Positions 1 through 8,013 of a stretch of 64,000 nt of DNA are shown here, piece by piece. The notes under the pieces are model-generated. The model ran no database searches. It was not told the origin of the DNA and saw nothing but the letters and a program-made list of their open reading frames with translations. The position numbers were made by a program, and so were the translations under genes. Source of the DNA: F1-60-MAGs149 sp037133755 (GTDB lineage Bacteria > Actinomycetota > Thermoleophilia > Gaiellales > F1-60-MAGs149). The stretch is from NCBI GenBank assembly GCA_037133755.1, contig JBAXNN010000010.1:31897-95896 (forward strand), in the 5' to 3' direction. The stretch's first letter is position 1, and each line of letters starts with the position of its first letter.

Positions 1-729
1 CAGCGTGGCCGTGCCGCCGATCAGGTCGGTACCGAGCGCCTTGCCGGTCGCGTCGGAGCTGCCACCGCAGTCGAGGATGTCGTCGGCCACCTGGAAGGCG
101 ATGCCCAGCAGGCGGCCGTACTCGGCGAGCGCCTCGGCATCAGCCGACGGCAGACCGCCCAGACGACCACCGAGGCCGCAGGCCGCGGCGAACAGACGCC
201 CGGTCTTGAGCGTGCAGCGCTCGAAGTACTGCTCGGGTGTCGTTGCCGGATTGCGCGTCTGCAGCATCTGCAGCGCCTCGCCCTCAGAAAGGCCGAGTGC
301 CGCCTGCGCCAGCAGCTCGAGACATTCGAGGTCGCCGGCCTCCGCAAGCACAGCAAAGGCCCGCGCGAAGAGGAAATCGCCCGTCGCACCGGCGACGAAG
401 TCGCCGTGCTGCGCCCAGACGGTCGGACGACCACGCCGCAGCGACGCGTGGTCCAGGACGTCGTCGTGCACCAGCGTCGCCATATGGACGAGCTCGACCG
501 CGCTGCCGGCACGAACGAGGTTGTCGGTCTGCTGGCCTGCGGCAGGCGCCGACAGGAGCACGAGCAGCGGGCGCAGGCGCTTGCCGCCCGCCGTCAGCGT
601 CTCTCCGGCCGTGGCTGCCGTGGACCCACCAACCCAGGCGACGTCGTCGCTTAGGCGATCCTCGACGCGCACGAGGTATTCCCGGATGCCGGGCAGTGCC
701 AGGAGGTCGGTGAGCGTGGCGGTGCTCAT
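1..729 (-). CDS. Polyprenyl diphosphate synthase (menaquinone side chain), C-terminus cut by window edge
   Basis: Trans-type polyprenyl synthetase, which condenses isopentenyl diphosphate onto an allylic primer to build the menaquinone tail. The 243 visible codons contain the GKRLRP substrate motif, the first aspartate-rich motif in LVHDDVLDHASLRRGRPT, and the second one in FQVADDILDCGG close to the window edge. The last roughly 70 residues of the family are outside the window. The ATG at 729 overlaps the TGA of the methyltransferase gene upstream (ATGA), so the two are translationally coupled, as expected for enzymes making and methylating the same quinone. Chain length (hepta-, octa- or nonaprenyl) cannot be read from this fragment. 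Confidence 0.93.
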   Translation of the reverse strand, partial: MSTATLTDLLALPGIREYLVRVEDRLSDDVAWVGGSTAATAGETLTAGGKRLRPLLVLLSAPAAGQQTDNLVRAGSAVELVHMATLVHDDVLDHASLRRGRPTVWAQHGDFVAGATGDFLFARAFAVLAEAGDLECLELLAQAALGLSEGEALQMLQTRNPATTPEQYFERCTLKTGRLFAAACGLGGRLGGLPSADAEALAEYGRLLGIAFQVADDILDCGGSSDATGKALGTDLIGGTATL

Positions 730-1505
730 CAGCGCGCGCCCTCAACCGTGCCGACGTGCAGCGCGACGATACCGCCGCCGAGCGTGCGGAACTTCACGTT
801 GCGCAGACCGGCCTCGTACATCACGTGCGCGAGCGGCGTCGGCCCCGGGAAGCGCTTGACCGAGGCGGGCAGGTACGTGTACGCGCTGTCACCCTTGCGA
901 TCGGCGATCTTGCCGAAGGCCGGCACCAGCCGATCGAACCACAGCCGGTGGAACGGCACGAGCGGACCGGATTCGGGCGTCGTGATCTCGAGGCAGACGA
1001 CCTTGCCCCCCGGACGGACGACACGGCCCAGCTCGCTGAGTCCCTGGTGCAGGTCGGCGACGTTGCGGATGCCGAAGGCAACGGTCGCGGCGGCGAAGCG
1101 GTCGTCTTCGAACGGAAGGTCGAGCGCATCGCCGTGCAGGAGCGTCACCTGCTCCATGCCCTTCTTGGCGACCTTGCGGCGGCCGATGTCGAGCATGCCG
1201 TCAGAGAAATCGACGCCGACGACCTCACCGCTGGGACCGACGCGACGCCCGAGCTCGAGCGAGAGGTCCGCCGTACCGCAGCAGCAGTCGAGCACGCTGG
1301 CGCCCTGGCCGACCTCGGTGGCGTCGGCTGCGAGCTTGCGCCAACGTACGTCGAGTCCCGCGGTCATCACACGATTCATCGCGTCGTACGGCCGCGCGAT
1401 GCGGTCGAACATCGCCTGCACGCGCTCGGGTGGCAGCGTGCCGGCCTCGGCCCCGTACGTGACGGGGTGGTTGTTCGTGGTCGCAGGAAGGTTGTCGGTG
1501 CTCAT
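729..1505 (-). CDS. ubiE: Demethylmenaquinone methyltransferase (MenG/UbiE)
   Basis: Class I SAM-dependent methyltransferase of 258 aa that C-methylates demethylmenaquinone, the last step of menaquinone synthesis. The N-terminus carries the UbiE signature MFDRIARPYDAMNRVM, followed by the SAM-binding motif VLDCCCGTADLS and the acidic VVGVDFSDGML. A second family signature, FGIRNV, lies near residue 145. Its start overlaps the ubiX stop and its stop overlaps the polyprenyl synthase start, both as ATGA. It therefore sits inside a three-gene quinone operon downstream of ubiX. Confidence 0.95.
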   Translation of the reverse strand: MSTDNLPATTNNHPVTYGAEAGTLPPERVQAMFDRIARPYDAMNRVMTAGLDVRWRKLAADATEVGQGASVLDCCCGTADLSLELGRRVGPSGEVVGVDFSDGMLDIGRRKVAKKGMEQVTLLHGDALDLPFEDDRFAAATVAFGIRNVADLHQGLSELGRVVRPGGKVVCLEITTPESGPLVPFHRLWFDRLVPAFGKIADRKGDSAYTYLPASVKRFPGPTPLAHVMYEAGLRNVKFRTLGGGIVALHVGTVEGAR

Positions 1506-2095
1506 GCGTTCCCCCAGCGTTGCAGCAAAGTGTTGTCGATGCCGCAGAGATCCAGCACGCGACCGGCCACGAAGTCGACCATGTCCTCGACCGACTCGGG
1601 ATGGGTGTAGAACGCGGGCATCGCCGGCGTGACCATCGCACCGGCCTCGGCCAGCGTCGTCAGCGCGCGCAGCTGCAGGACGGACAGCGGCATCTCGCGC
1701 GGCACGAGGACGAGCTTACGGTGCTCCTTGAGTGCCACGCTGGCCGCGCGGTGGATCAGATTGGCCTGGCTGGACGAGGCGATCGTGCCGCACGTCGCCA
1801 TCGAGCACGGGCAGATCACGTAGGCGTCGACCTTGGCCGAGCCCGAGGCGTACGGGGCAAACCAGTCTCGCTCGCCGTAGAGCGTCGCGCCCTCTCCGCC
1901 GAACTCGGCGACGAAGCGCTCGACGGCTTCGAGCGGCGGAATCGTCTTGTCGCGATACACCTCCCAGGCAATCACCTCGCCCGCCGAGGCCGAGGCGCAC
2001 ACGCCTACCTGTGCGCCCGCAGCATGGAAGCCCTGCAGGAGGCGGGCGGCGTAGGGAGCGCCAGAGGCGCCGGTGATTCCGAGGAAAACGTGCAT
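1502..2095 (-). CDS. ubiX: Flavin prenyltransferase UbiX
   Basis: UbiX makes prenylated FMN, the cofactor of UbiD-family decarboxylases. The 197-aa protein begins MHVFLGITGASGAPYAARLL, the family's N-terminal FMN-binding signature, and contains the CPCSMATCGTIASS segment. The frame is open for another 25 codons upstream, but that extension is not family-like and reaches the qcr terminator, so the ATG at 2095 is preferred. It is first in the ubiX-ubiE-polyprenyl synthase operon. The matching ubiD lies 3 kb away at 5016-6470. In organisms using the futalosine route, UbiD/UbiX-like enzymes act late in menaquinone synthesis. Confidence 0.93.
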   Translation of the reverse strand: MHVFLGITGASGAPYAARLLQGFHAAGAQVGVCASASAGEVIAWEVYRDKTIPPLEAVERFVAEFGGEGATLYGERDWFAPYASGSAKVDAYVICPCSMATCGTIASSSQANLIHRAASVALKEHRKLVLVPREMPLSVLQLRALTTLAEAGAMVTPAMPAFYTHPESVEDMVDFVAGRVLDLCGIDNTLLQRWGNA

Positions 2096-2175
2096 GGCGT
2101 GAGCCTGTGCAGGATACGGGAGCACAGGGGTGCTTCCCTCCTTTCGCCGCTGCGCCGCCACCGGCCGCAACCGCC

Positions 2176-2214
2176 CAAAAAAGAGGAAGGGCCGGGTGTT
2201 GCCACCCGGCCCTT
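2176..2214 (-). terminator. Rho-independent terminator of the qcr operon
   Basis: A 12-bp perfect stem (2187-2198 with 2203-2214) around a 4-nt loop is followed, reading on the minus strand, by a T-rich tract with six T at 2182-2177. It lies 28 nt downstream of the qcrC stop and separates qcrABC from ubiX. Confidence 0.85.
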
Positions 2215-2241
2215 GCCGTCAATTCCGTTGTGGCGCGGGAG

Positions 2242-3108
2242 CTAGCCCGCCGCGGCGGTGCCGGCGAATTCGCCACCGGCCTTCTCGCACGACGCCGGGT
2301 AGGTATCCTTGGCCGTGGCGGCCTCCGGACCCTCCTTGCCGGCGGGTGCGCCCGAATGGGTCGCGACGTAGCCGGCGAAGCACTCGATCTGGTCCTTGGT
2401 GTACTGGGCCTTGAACGAGGGCATGCCACCCTGACCGTTCGTGATCAGGCCGAGCGCCTTCTCGTAGTCGACCGCATTGGCCGTGAGGCTCGGACCGACG
2501 TTGCCGGCGGTTCCCGCGTCGGCGAACGTGTGACACGTCGAACACGGGCCGTTCGCGAACGCGGCTGCGCCCGGAGCGGTCGAGGCCGCACCGCCCGAAC
2601 CCGGCGCCTTCGAGCCGTAGAATGTCAGCGTCAGCAGCACGACCGGCACCATCACGCCGACTGCGAGCGCAACGGGGCGACGCGAGAGACGACGGTCAGG
2701 GTTGCGGTCGATGAACGGCCAGCCGATCAGCAGGACCATCCAGATGGTCGGGATGATGACCGAGCCGACGATCAGCAGCTGCGGCGTCTTGAAGATGCGC
2801 AGCAGCTCGAACAGGAAGAAGAAGTACCACTCCGGACGCGGGTCGTAATGGAGCACACCCGGGTCGGCCTTCGCTTCGTAGGCGGGGCCGAGGATGCCAC
2901 CGATGCGGCCTGCGTCAAGCTCGCTCGGAATGGCGCCGAACTGGGCATGCCAGAGGATCGCCATGCCCATGATCAGGCCGACGACGATCAGGCTGACCAT
3001 CGTGTCGTGGAAGACGGCGTGCGGGAAGAACGACTTGCCGTGCTTCTTCTGGAATGCGTACTCGCGCTCGTAGGACTCGCGGCGCTCGCGTGCGGTGAGA
3101 CGAGGCAT
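2242..3108 (-). CDS. qcrC: Menaquinol-cytochrome c reductase cytochrome b/c fusion subunit
   Basis: 288-aa membrane protein. The N-terminal half (about residues 30-160) is the C-terminal domain of split cytochrome b (subunit IV type), with DPRPEWYFFFLFELLRIFK, the equivalent of the PEWY quinol-site motif, and three to four membrane segments. An alanine/glycine linker follows, then a mono-heme cytochrome c domain with CSTCH near residue 190 and a Met-containing GGMPSF as likely sixth ligand. This is the Bacillus-type QcrC arrangement rather than the di-heme QcrC of mycobacteria. The start overlaps the qcrB stop by one base (TAATG). It passes electrons from menaquinol through a tethered cytochrome c. 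Confidence 0.93.
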   Translation of the reverse strand: MPRLTARERRESYEREYAFQKKHGKSFFPHAVFHDTMVSLIVVGLIMGMAILWHAQFGAIPSELDAGRIGGILGPAYEAKADPGVLHYDPRPEWYFFFLFELLRIFKTPQLLIVGSVIIPTIWMVLLIGWPFIDRNPDRRLSRRPVALAVGVMVPVVLLTLTFYGSKAPGSGGAASTAPGAAAFANGPCSTCHTFADAGTAGNVGPSLTANAVDYEKALGLITNGQGGMPSFKAQYTKDQIECFAGYVATHSGAPAGKEGPEAATAKDTYPASCEKAGGEFAGTAAAG

Positions 3109-3821
3109 TAGACGTCACCCTCCGTGACCTGCATGCGCGACCAGGGCGGCGACGTGACGCCGAGCCGGACCACGAGCAGCATGTGCAGACCGATCAGACC
3201 GCCGAGGATGCTCGGGATCACCAGCATGTGCAGCGCGTAGAAGCGCGACAGCGTGTGCGTGGAGATCTCGGGGCCGACCATCAGGATCCACGACAGGGCC
3301 GGTCCGAGGATCGGCGCCGTGCCGTTGATGTTCACGCCGACGATCGTGGCCCAGTAGGCGCGCTCGTCGAAGACCAGCAGGTAGCCGGTGAACGACATGC
3401 CCATCACCAGGATGAAGATGATCGCGCCAGTGATCCACGTCATCTCGCGCGGGTACTTGTACGCACCGAACAGGAACGTGCGGCCCATGTGCAGGAAGAG
3501 CAGCACGACCATGACCGACGAGCCCCACTTGTGCATACCGCGGACGAGCCAGCCGAGCGTGGCGTCGTCGGTGATGAACTTGATCGTCGTCCAGGCGGTA
3601 TCAGGATCGGGCTGGTAGTACATCGCGAGCAGAATGCCGGTGGTCACCTGCAGGATGAAGACGGTGATCAGCGCGGAGCCGAGCGTCTGCAGCCACGAGA
3701 TGTCTTTCGGCACGTTGCGGAAGAGCATGAACTTGCCGAGCGAGACGAGACCGGAGCGCTCCTCAACCCAGTCGACGGGCATCTTCGCGATTTCAGCTGG
3801 GGGCGGAAGCAGGGTAGACAT
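3108..3821 (-). CDS. qcrB: Menaquinol-cytochrome c reductase cytochrome b subunit
   Basis: 237-aa cytochrome b6-like subunit with four transmembrane helices. The heme-ligand histidines are visible in GMHKWGSSVMVVLLFLHMGR and in STHTLSRFYALHMLVIP, the classical pairs for the two b hemes. ATG at 3821 is chosen because the upstream 14 codons run into the qcrA stop and are not family-like; the gap to qcrA is then 14 nt. It is the middle gene of qcrA-qcrB-qcrC. Cytochrome b is split between this gene and qcrC, as in b6f-type and Bacillus complexes. Confidence 0.94.
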   Translation of the reverse strand: MSTLLPPPAEIAKMPVDWVEERSGLVSLGKFMLFRNVPKDISWLQTLGSALITVFILQVTTGILLAMYYQPDPDTAWTTIKFITDDATLGWLVRGMHKWGSSVMVVLLFLHMGRTFLFGAYKYPREMTWITGAIIFILVMGMSFTGYLLVFDERAYWATIVGVNINGTAPILGPALSWILMVGPEISTHTLSRFYALHMLVIPSILGGLIGLHMLLVVRLGVTSPPWSRMQVTEGDV

Positions 3822-3835
3822 AGGGTTGTTCTGCC

Positions 3836-4465
3836 TTAGTTGCTGGGTACAGGGTAGAGCCAACCGAGGAGGCCACCAACGGGCTCACCGGGAAGCTTGA
3901 ACTGATCCGTCATGACGACCTTGCCATCGATCTCCTCGGTCGCGAAGACGCGCCCGACGAACAGGCTGCCGCTATCGACCTTGTACTCGAAGCGGTTGAG
4001 CGGACGGATCGGCGGTCCGGCCGTGCGGATGCCCTCGGTGTCGTACTGGCCACCGTGGCACGGGCAGGCGAAGCCGGTCGTCTTGAACTGCACGGGGCAG
4101 CCGAGGTGCATGCACACGTTCGAAATGATCGTGAACTCCTCGGCACCATCGCGGCGAACGTAGGCGACGCGCCGATCGAGCTCGCCGTTCTTCCCGCGCT
4201 CGAAGATGACGGGCTCGAAGGTGCCCTCCTTGTACGCCGCGTTATCGACCGGGCCCAGACTCGTCCAGTACCAGTCTTCCTTGGCGAACGACGGTCCGAG
4301 CACGAAGCCCAGAACGGGAACCGCGACCGCGATGCCGATCAGGCCACCGAGGCCGACCGTCGCTCCGGTCAGGAACTTGCTGCGGCTGATCACCGCACGG
4401 GGGTCGTTGACGTCGCTAAACGACGACACGCCAGCGCGATCGTTTCCGTTCTCAGCCACGGGCAT
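3836..4465 (-). CDS. qcrA: Rieske iron-sulfur subunit of the menaquinol-cytochrome c reductase
   Basis: 209-aa Rieske protein. An N-terminal hydrophobic helix (about residues 30-55, preceded by SRSKFL, a weak Tat-like pattern) anchors it to the membrane. The [2Fe-2S] ligands are CMHLGC and CPCHGG. It takes electrons from menaquinol to the cytochrome c part of QcrC. A GGAGG sits directly before the ATG at 4465, too close for good spacing. A GTG two codons in (4459) has ideal spacing and may be the real start. It is first gene of qcrABC. Confidence 0.94.
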   Translation of the reverse strand: MPVAENGNDRAGVSSFSDVNDPRAVISRSKFLTGATVGLGGLIGIAVAVPVLGFVLGPSFAKEDWYWTSLGPVDNAAYKEGTFEPVIFERGKNGELDRRVAYVRRDGAEEFTIISNVCMHLGCPVQFKTTGFACPCHGGQYDTEGIRTAGPPIRPLNRFEYKVDSGSLFVGRVFATEEIDGKVVMTDQFKLPGEPVGGLLGWLYPVPSN

Positions 4466-4549
4466 TGCCTCCAGTCACGTAGGTATCTTGGAGGTGGTCC
4501 CCCCGGGATGTCAAAGTCGCCACGATCCGCACAAGCGTTCCGTTCGCGA

Positions 4550-4939
4550 TCATGCCTCTGCCTCCTCGCGCGTGAGCGAGCAGGAATTGATGCAGTAGCG
4601 CATGCCGCCAGGCCCGGGCCCGTCGGGAAAGACGTGGCCCAAGTGGCCGCCGCAGGCCTTGCAGACGACCTCAATGCGGCGCATGCCGTGCGAGGAATCC
4701 TCGCGCGCACCGACGTTGTCGTCCTCGACGGGGCGCGTGAAACTCGGCCAGCCCGTGCCGCTGTCGAACTTGTCGTCCGACGAGAACAGCGGGGTGCCGC
4801 AGCCGGCGCAGTGATACATGCCCGGCGCGTGGTCGTCCCAATAGGCGCCGGTGAACGGCGCTTCGGTGCCCTGCTGGCGCAGCACGGTGTACTGCTCCGG
4901 CGTCAGAATCGCGCGCCACTCTTCGTCAGTTCGCTCCAC
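4550..4939 (-). CDS. msrB: Peptide-methionine (R)-S-oxide reductase MsrB
   Basis: Repairs methionine-R-sulfoxide in oxidised proteins. The 129-aa protein has the zinc-binding CAGC and CKAC pairs, the substrate segment SGTGWPSF and the catalytic RYCINSCSL. The start is GTG at 4939 because AAGGAG lies exactly 8 nt upstream. The ATG at 4963, eight codons earlier, has no ribosome-binding site. It stands alone between ubiD and the qcr operon on the same strand. A SigR-type sigma factor is encoded at 30.3 kb, and msrB genes are often in such regulons, but no GGAAT-N18-GTT promoter was found here. Confidence 0.93.
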   Translation of the reverse strand: MERTDEEWRAILTPEQYTVLRQQGTEAPFTGAYWDDHAPGMYHCAGCGTPLFSSDDKFDSGTGWPSFTRPVEDDNVGAREDSSHGMRRIEVVCKACGGHLGHVFPDGPGPGGMRYCINSCSLTREEAEA

Positions 4940-5015
4940 CGGGGAATCTCCTTGCGCAGCCATCAGCAGCCGCCTCGCGATGCGAGCATAGTGCGACGCG
5001 TCACGGGCATCGACC

Positions 5016-6470
5016 TCATCGAACGTGCCCCGGCATGTCGATACCGAACGACGCCCAGCGCTCGTCGACCCGCGCCTTGACGTCGTCGGGGATGCGGTTG
5101 ACCTCGGGCCAGCCTCGCGTGTAGCCCTCGCCCTCCCACTTGGCCGTCGCATCGAAGCCGATCTTGCCGCCGAGCGCCTTGAGGCGCGCCGCATGATCGA
5201 GCTGGTCGAGCGGGCCGTAGGACATCAGGATGTCGTGCGCCGGATCGATGTTGGCACCCATCTGCCACACAACATCGGTGTAGTTGTGGACGTCGACCCA
5301 CTCGTCAACCACGATCACCGCCTTCGTCAGCGACAGCAGCCCCGTGCCCCAGATGGCGTTCATCACCTTCTGCGCGTGGCCGGGGAAGCGCTTCTTGATC
5401 GAGACGATCACGCAGTTGTGGAACGTCCCGGCGTACGGGATGTCGTAGTCGACGACCTCGGGCAGCGTCACGCGCACGGCGGGCAGGAAGATGCGCTCCG
5501 TGGCCTTGCCGAGCCAGAGATCCTCGCACGGCGGCGGGCCGACGACGATCGACGGGTAGATGGGATCGCGGCGCGACGTGATCGCCGTGACGTGCAGGAC
5601 CGGGAAGTCATCGACGGGTGTGTAGTAGCCGGTGTGGTCGCCAAACGGCCCCTCGGGCTTCGTCTCGCCGCGGATGCAGTAGCCCTCGATCACGATCTCC
5701 GCGTTGACGGGGACCTGCAGATCGACGGTCTTGCATTGCACGAGCTCGATCGGCTCGTCGCGCAGCCAGCCGGCGACCATGTACTCGTCGATGTGCTTCG
5801 GCAGCGGCATCGAGCCCGAGTACGCCGTGATCGGATCGGTGCCGAGCGCGAGCGCGACCTCCATGCGGCCGTCGCCCTCACGGTGATCCGCAGCGGCATC
5901 CTTGTGCATCTGCCAGTGCAGGCCGAGTTCGTTCTTGCTGTGCTTCTGCAGGCGGTACATGCCGACGTTGCGCCCGCCGGTGACGGGGTCCTTTGTGATG
6001 ATGTTCGCCATCGTCATGTACGGGCCGCCGTCGTCGGGCCACTGGAACTGGATCGGCAGCAGGTCGAGATCGGGCTCGGGCCAGACGACCTCCTGACAGG
6101 CACCGGAGCGCACGACCTTGGGCCGCGCGTCGGCGACGCCCTTGAGGCGGCGCAGCGCCTGCACCTTGTCCTTGAGTCCGTCCGGCGGCTTCAGCTCGAG
6201 CAGCTCGCCGATCTCCTCGCCGATCGAGTCGAAGTCGTCGCGGCCCATCGCCAGCAGCATGCGGCGCTCGGTGCCGAACTGGTTGATCAAGAGCGGGATG
6301 CGCGAGCCCTTGACGTTCGAGAAGAGCAGTGCCGGTCCGCCGCCCTTGAGGACGCGGTCGGCGATCTCGGTGATCTCGAGGTGCGGGTCGACCTCCTGGG
6401 TGATCTCCACGAGCTCGCCTTCGCGGCGCAGCAGCTCGATCCAGGCGCGCAGGTCCTTGGGGCCGTTCAT
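5016..6470 (-). CDS. ubiD: UbiD-family decarboxylase
   Basis: 484-aa prenyl-FMN-dependent (de)carboxylase with the usual N-terminal MNGPKDLRAWIELLRREGEL and the GPFGDHTGYY segment around the active site. An E-x3-R-style catalytic arrangement is expected near residues 240-290 but was not mapped residue by residue. Together with ubiX and ubiE in the same 6 kb, its likely substrate is an aromatic carboxylate precursor of menaquinone, as in futalosine-pathway organisms, rather than ubiquinone. Its ATG overlaps the stop of the upstream prenyl-synthase-like gene (ATGA). Confidence 0.92.
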   Translation of the reverse strand: MNGPKDLRAWIELLRREGELVEITQEVDPHLEITEIADRVLKGGGPALLFSNVKGSRIPLLINQFGTERRMLLAMGRDDFDSIGEEIGELLELKPPDGLKDKVQALRRLKGVADARPKVVRSGACQEVVWPEPDLDLLPIQFQWPDDGGPYMTMANIITKDPVTGGRNVGMYRLQKHSKNELGLHWQMHKDAAADHREGDGRMEVALALGTDPITAYSGSMPLPKHIDEYMVAGWLRDEPIELVQCKTVDLQVPVNAEIVIEGYCIRGETKPEGPFGDHTGYYTPVDDFPVLHVTAITSRRDPIYPSIVVGPPPCEDLWLGKATERIFLPAVRVTLPEVVDYDIPYAGTFHNCVIVSIKKRFPGHAQKVMNAIWGTGLLSLTKAVIVVDEWVDVHNYTDVVWQMGANIDPAHDILMSYGPLDQLDHAARLKALGGKIGFDATAKWEGEGYTRGWPEVNRIPDDVKARVDERWASFGIDMPGHVR

Positions 6471-7009
6471 GCGTCTCCCATCAGTCGACGGTGCTCGGCC
6501 AGCAGCGGCGCCGATTCGACGTCGGCTACGAGCGCGAGCAGTGCGGCACCGTCGCCGGCGCGCAGCGCGTCGCGGGCGACCGCGAGCTCGTCGGTACGCG
6601 GACCGGCGAGGTGACGTGCCGTGGCGAGCCAGAGTTCGGCGTCGAGTCCCGTGCCGGTGACGCGCTGATGCGCGGCGAGCGAGATCAGGTCGGCCAGCGC
6701 GGCGATGGCATCGACGTCGCCGGCTTCGCAGACCTGGACGAGCCCGGTCGCGTAGAGGTAATCGCCGAGGAGGAGCCCCTGCTCGCGGTCCAGCGGCGAG
6801 AACACACGGGCGCGGGCCCCGTGGTGCACGAGGTAGCCCTCGTAGATCGTCTCCACGCCCGCACTGAAGGCGGTACCGCTGACGGGACCGAACAACGCGT
6901 CACCGGTGCGATCGGCCGGTGCCAGCACGGAACGGCCCCAGACCTCGCTGCCGCGGGCGGCGGCATCGGCGATGCGATCGATGCGGGAGACAGCCTCTAC
7001 CGGAGCCAC
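6467..7009 (-). CDS. Degenerate polyprenyl-synthase-like protein, function unknown
   Basis: 180-aa all-helical protein between hemB and ubiD. YLVHHGARARVF followed by DREQGLLLGDYLYATGL resembles the region of polyprenyl synthetases around the first aspartate-rich motif and the GDYLLA helix. The DDxxD aspartates are replaced, no second DDxxD is present, and the protein is about half the usual length. It is therefore unlikely to be a catalytic prenyltransferase. A non-catalytic partner of the polyprenyl synthase at 1-729, like the small subunit of two-subunit heptaprenyl synthases, is one possibility (inference). The GTG start overlaps the hemB stop by 13 nt; its stop overlaps ubiD. Confidence 0.75.
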   Translation of the reverse strand: MAPVEAVSRIDRIADAAARGSEVWGRSVLAPADRTGDALFGPVSGTAFSAGVETIYEGYLVHHGARARVFSPLDREQGLLLGDYLYATGLVQVCEAGDVDAIAALADLISLAAHQRVTGTGLDAELWLATARHLAGPRTDELAVARDALRAGDGAALLALVADVESAPLLAEHRRLMGDA

Positions 7010-7971
7010 TGCGCGGCCTCCACGGCCCCGTAGGTGATGACGGCCCGCGCGCCGGCGCGTCGGATCGACAGCAGCGACTCGAGGTACGCGTCCTTGAACT
7101 CAAAGGCGCCGGCCGCAGCCGCGTGCTTGAGCATGGCGTACTCACCCGACACCTGGTACGCGAGCACCGGCAGGTCTGTCTGGTCCGACAGGTCGGAAAT
7201 CACGTCGAGGGCGGTGAGAGCGGGCTTGACCATCAGCATGTCTGCCCCCTCCTCTTCGTCGATCAGTCCCTCGCGGACGGCCTCACGACGATTCGCGGGA
7301 TCCAGCTGGTGCGAACGGCGATCGCCTTGCGTCGGCGTCGAGTGCGCGGCATCGCGGAACGGGCCGTAGAAGGACGAGGCGAACTTCGACGAGTAGGCGA
7401 GGATGCCGACGGACTCGGCGAAACCATCCTCGTCGAGCGCGTCGCGAATCACCCCGACGCGGCCGTCGAACATGTCGGAGGGGGCCACGAGGTCGGCGCC
7501 GGCGCGCGCATGCGCGACCGCGGCACGGGCCAGGTTGGTCAGCGAGGCGTCGTTGAGGATCTCGCCGTTGGGACCGACCAGGCCGCAGTGGCCGTGGTCG
7601 GTGTACTGGCAGAGACAGACGTCGGTGATGACCACGAGGTCGGGCGCAGCGGCACGGATCGCGCGCACGGCGGAGGGCACGGGGCCGTCAGGGTCCCATG
7701 CGGAGGTACCGACGGCGTCCTTCTCCTTCGGCAGTCCGAACAGCAACACGCCGGCGACACCGACAGCGGCAGCCTGCGCGGCCAGCTCGGCGGCGAGATC
7801 AGGCGACAGGCGATCGACGCCCGGCAGTGCACCAATCGGCTCGCGGCGCCCGGTACCGGGCAGCACGAAGATCGGCAGGATCAGCTGCGATGGCGCCAGC
7901 GAGGTCTCGCGCACGAGTGCGCGGAGCATCGGCGTGCGGCGAATACGGCGAGGTCGACTGTCCGGGAACAC
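6997..7971 (-). CDS. hemB: Delta-aminolevulinic acid dehydratase (porphobilinogen synthase)
   Basis: Condenses two 5-aminolevulinate molecules to porphobilinogen in heme synthesis. The 324-aa protein has the zinc-type cysteine cluster DVCLCQYTDHGHCG, the Schiff-base lysine regions SSKFASSFYGPFRDA and MLMVKPAL, and the C-terminal AYQVSGEYAM. The GTG start at 7971 lies 6 nt after a TACCCT hexamer on the minus strand, suggesting a leaderless message that also carries the prenyl-synthase-like gene and ubiD. Heme from this pathway would serve the b and c cytochromes encoded nearby. Confidence 0.95.
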   Translation of the reverse strand: MFPDSRPRRIRRTPMLRALVRETSLAPSQLILPIFVLPGTGRREPIGALPGVDRLSPDLAAELAAQAAAVGVAGVLLFGLPKEKDAVGTSAWDPDGPVPSAVRAIRAAAPDLVVITDVCLCQYTDHGHCGLVGPNGEILNDASLTNLARAAVAHARAGADLVAPSDMFDGRVGVIRDALDEDGFAESVGILAYSSKFASSFYGPFRDAAHSTPTQGDRRSHQLDPANRREAVREGLIDEEEGADMLMVKPALTALDVISDLSDQTDLPVLAYQVSGEYAMLKHAAAAGAFEFKDAYLESLLSIRRAGARAVITYGAVEAAQWLR

Positions 7972-7977
7972 CGCGAC

Positions 7978-7983
7978 AGGGTA
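7978..7983 (-). promoter_or_regulatory. Putative -10 hexamer for leaderless hemB transcript
   Basis: TACCCT on the minus strand ends 6 nt before the hemB GTG, placing the expected transcription start on the start codon. Confidence 0.5.
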
Positions 7984-8013
7984 CGGCAGACCCGGCGGCG
8001 GGTCGTCCGCTCC

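Noticed and set aside
4466..4549. SigR-type promoter for msrB
   Set aside because: Looked for GGAAT-N18-GTT upstream of msrB and found none; regulation by the sigma factor at 30.3 kb is not supported by sequence here.
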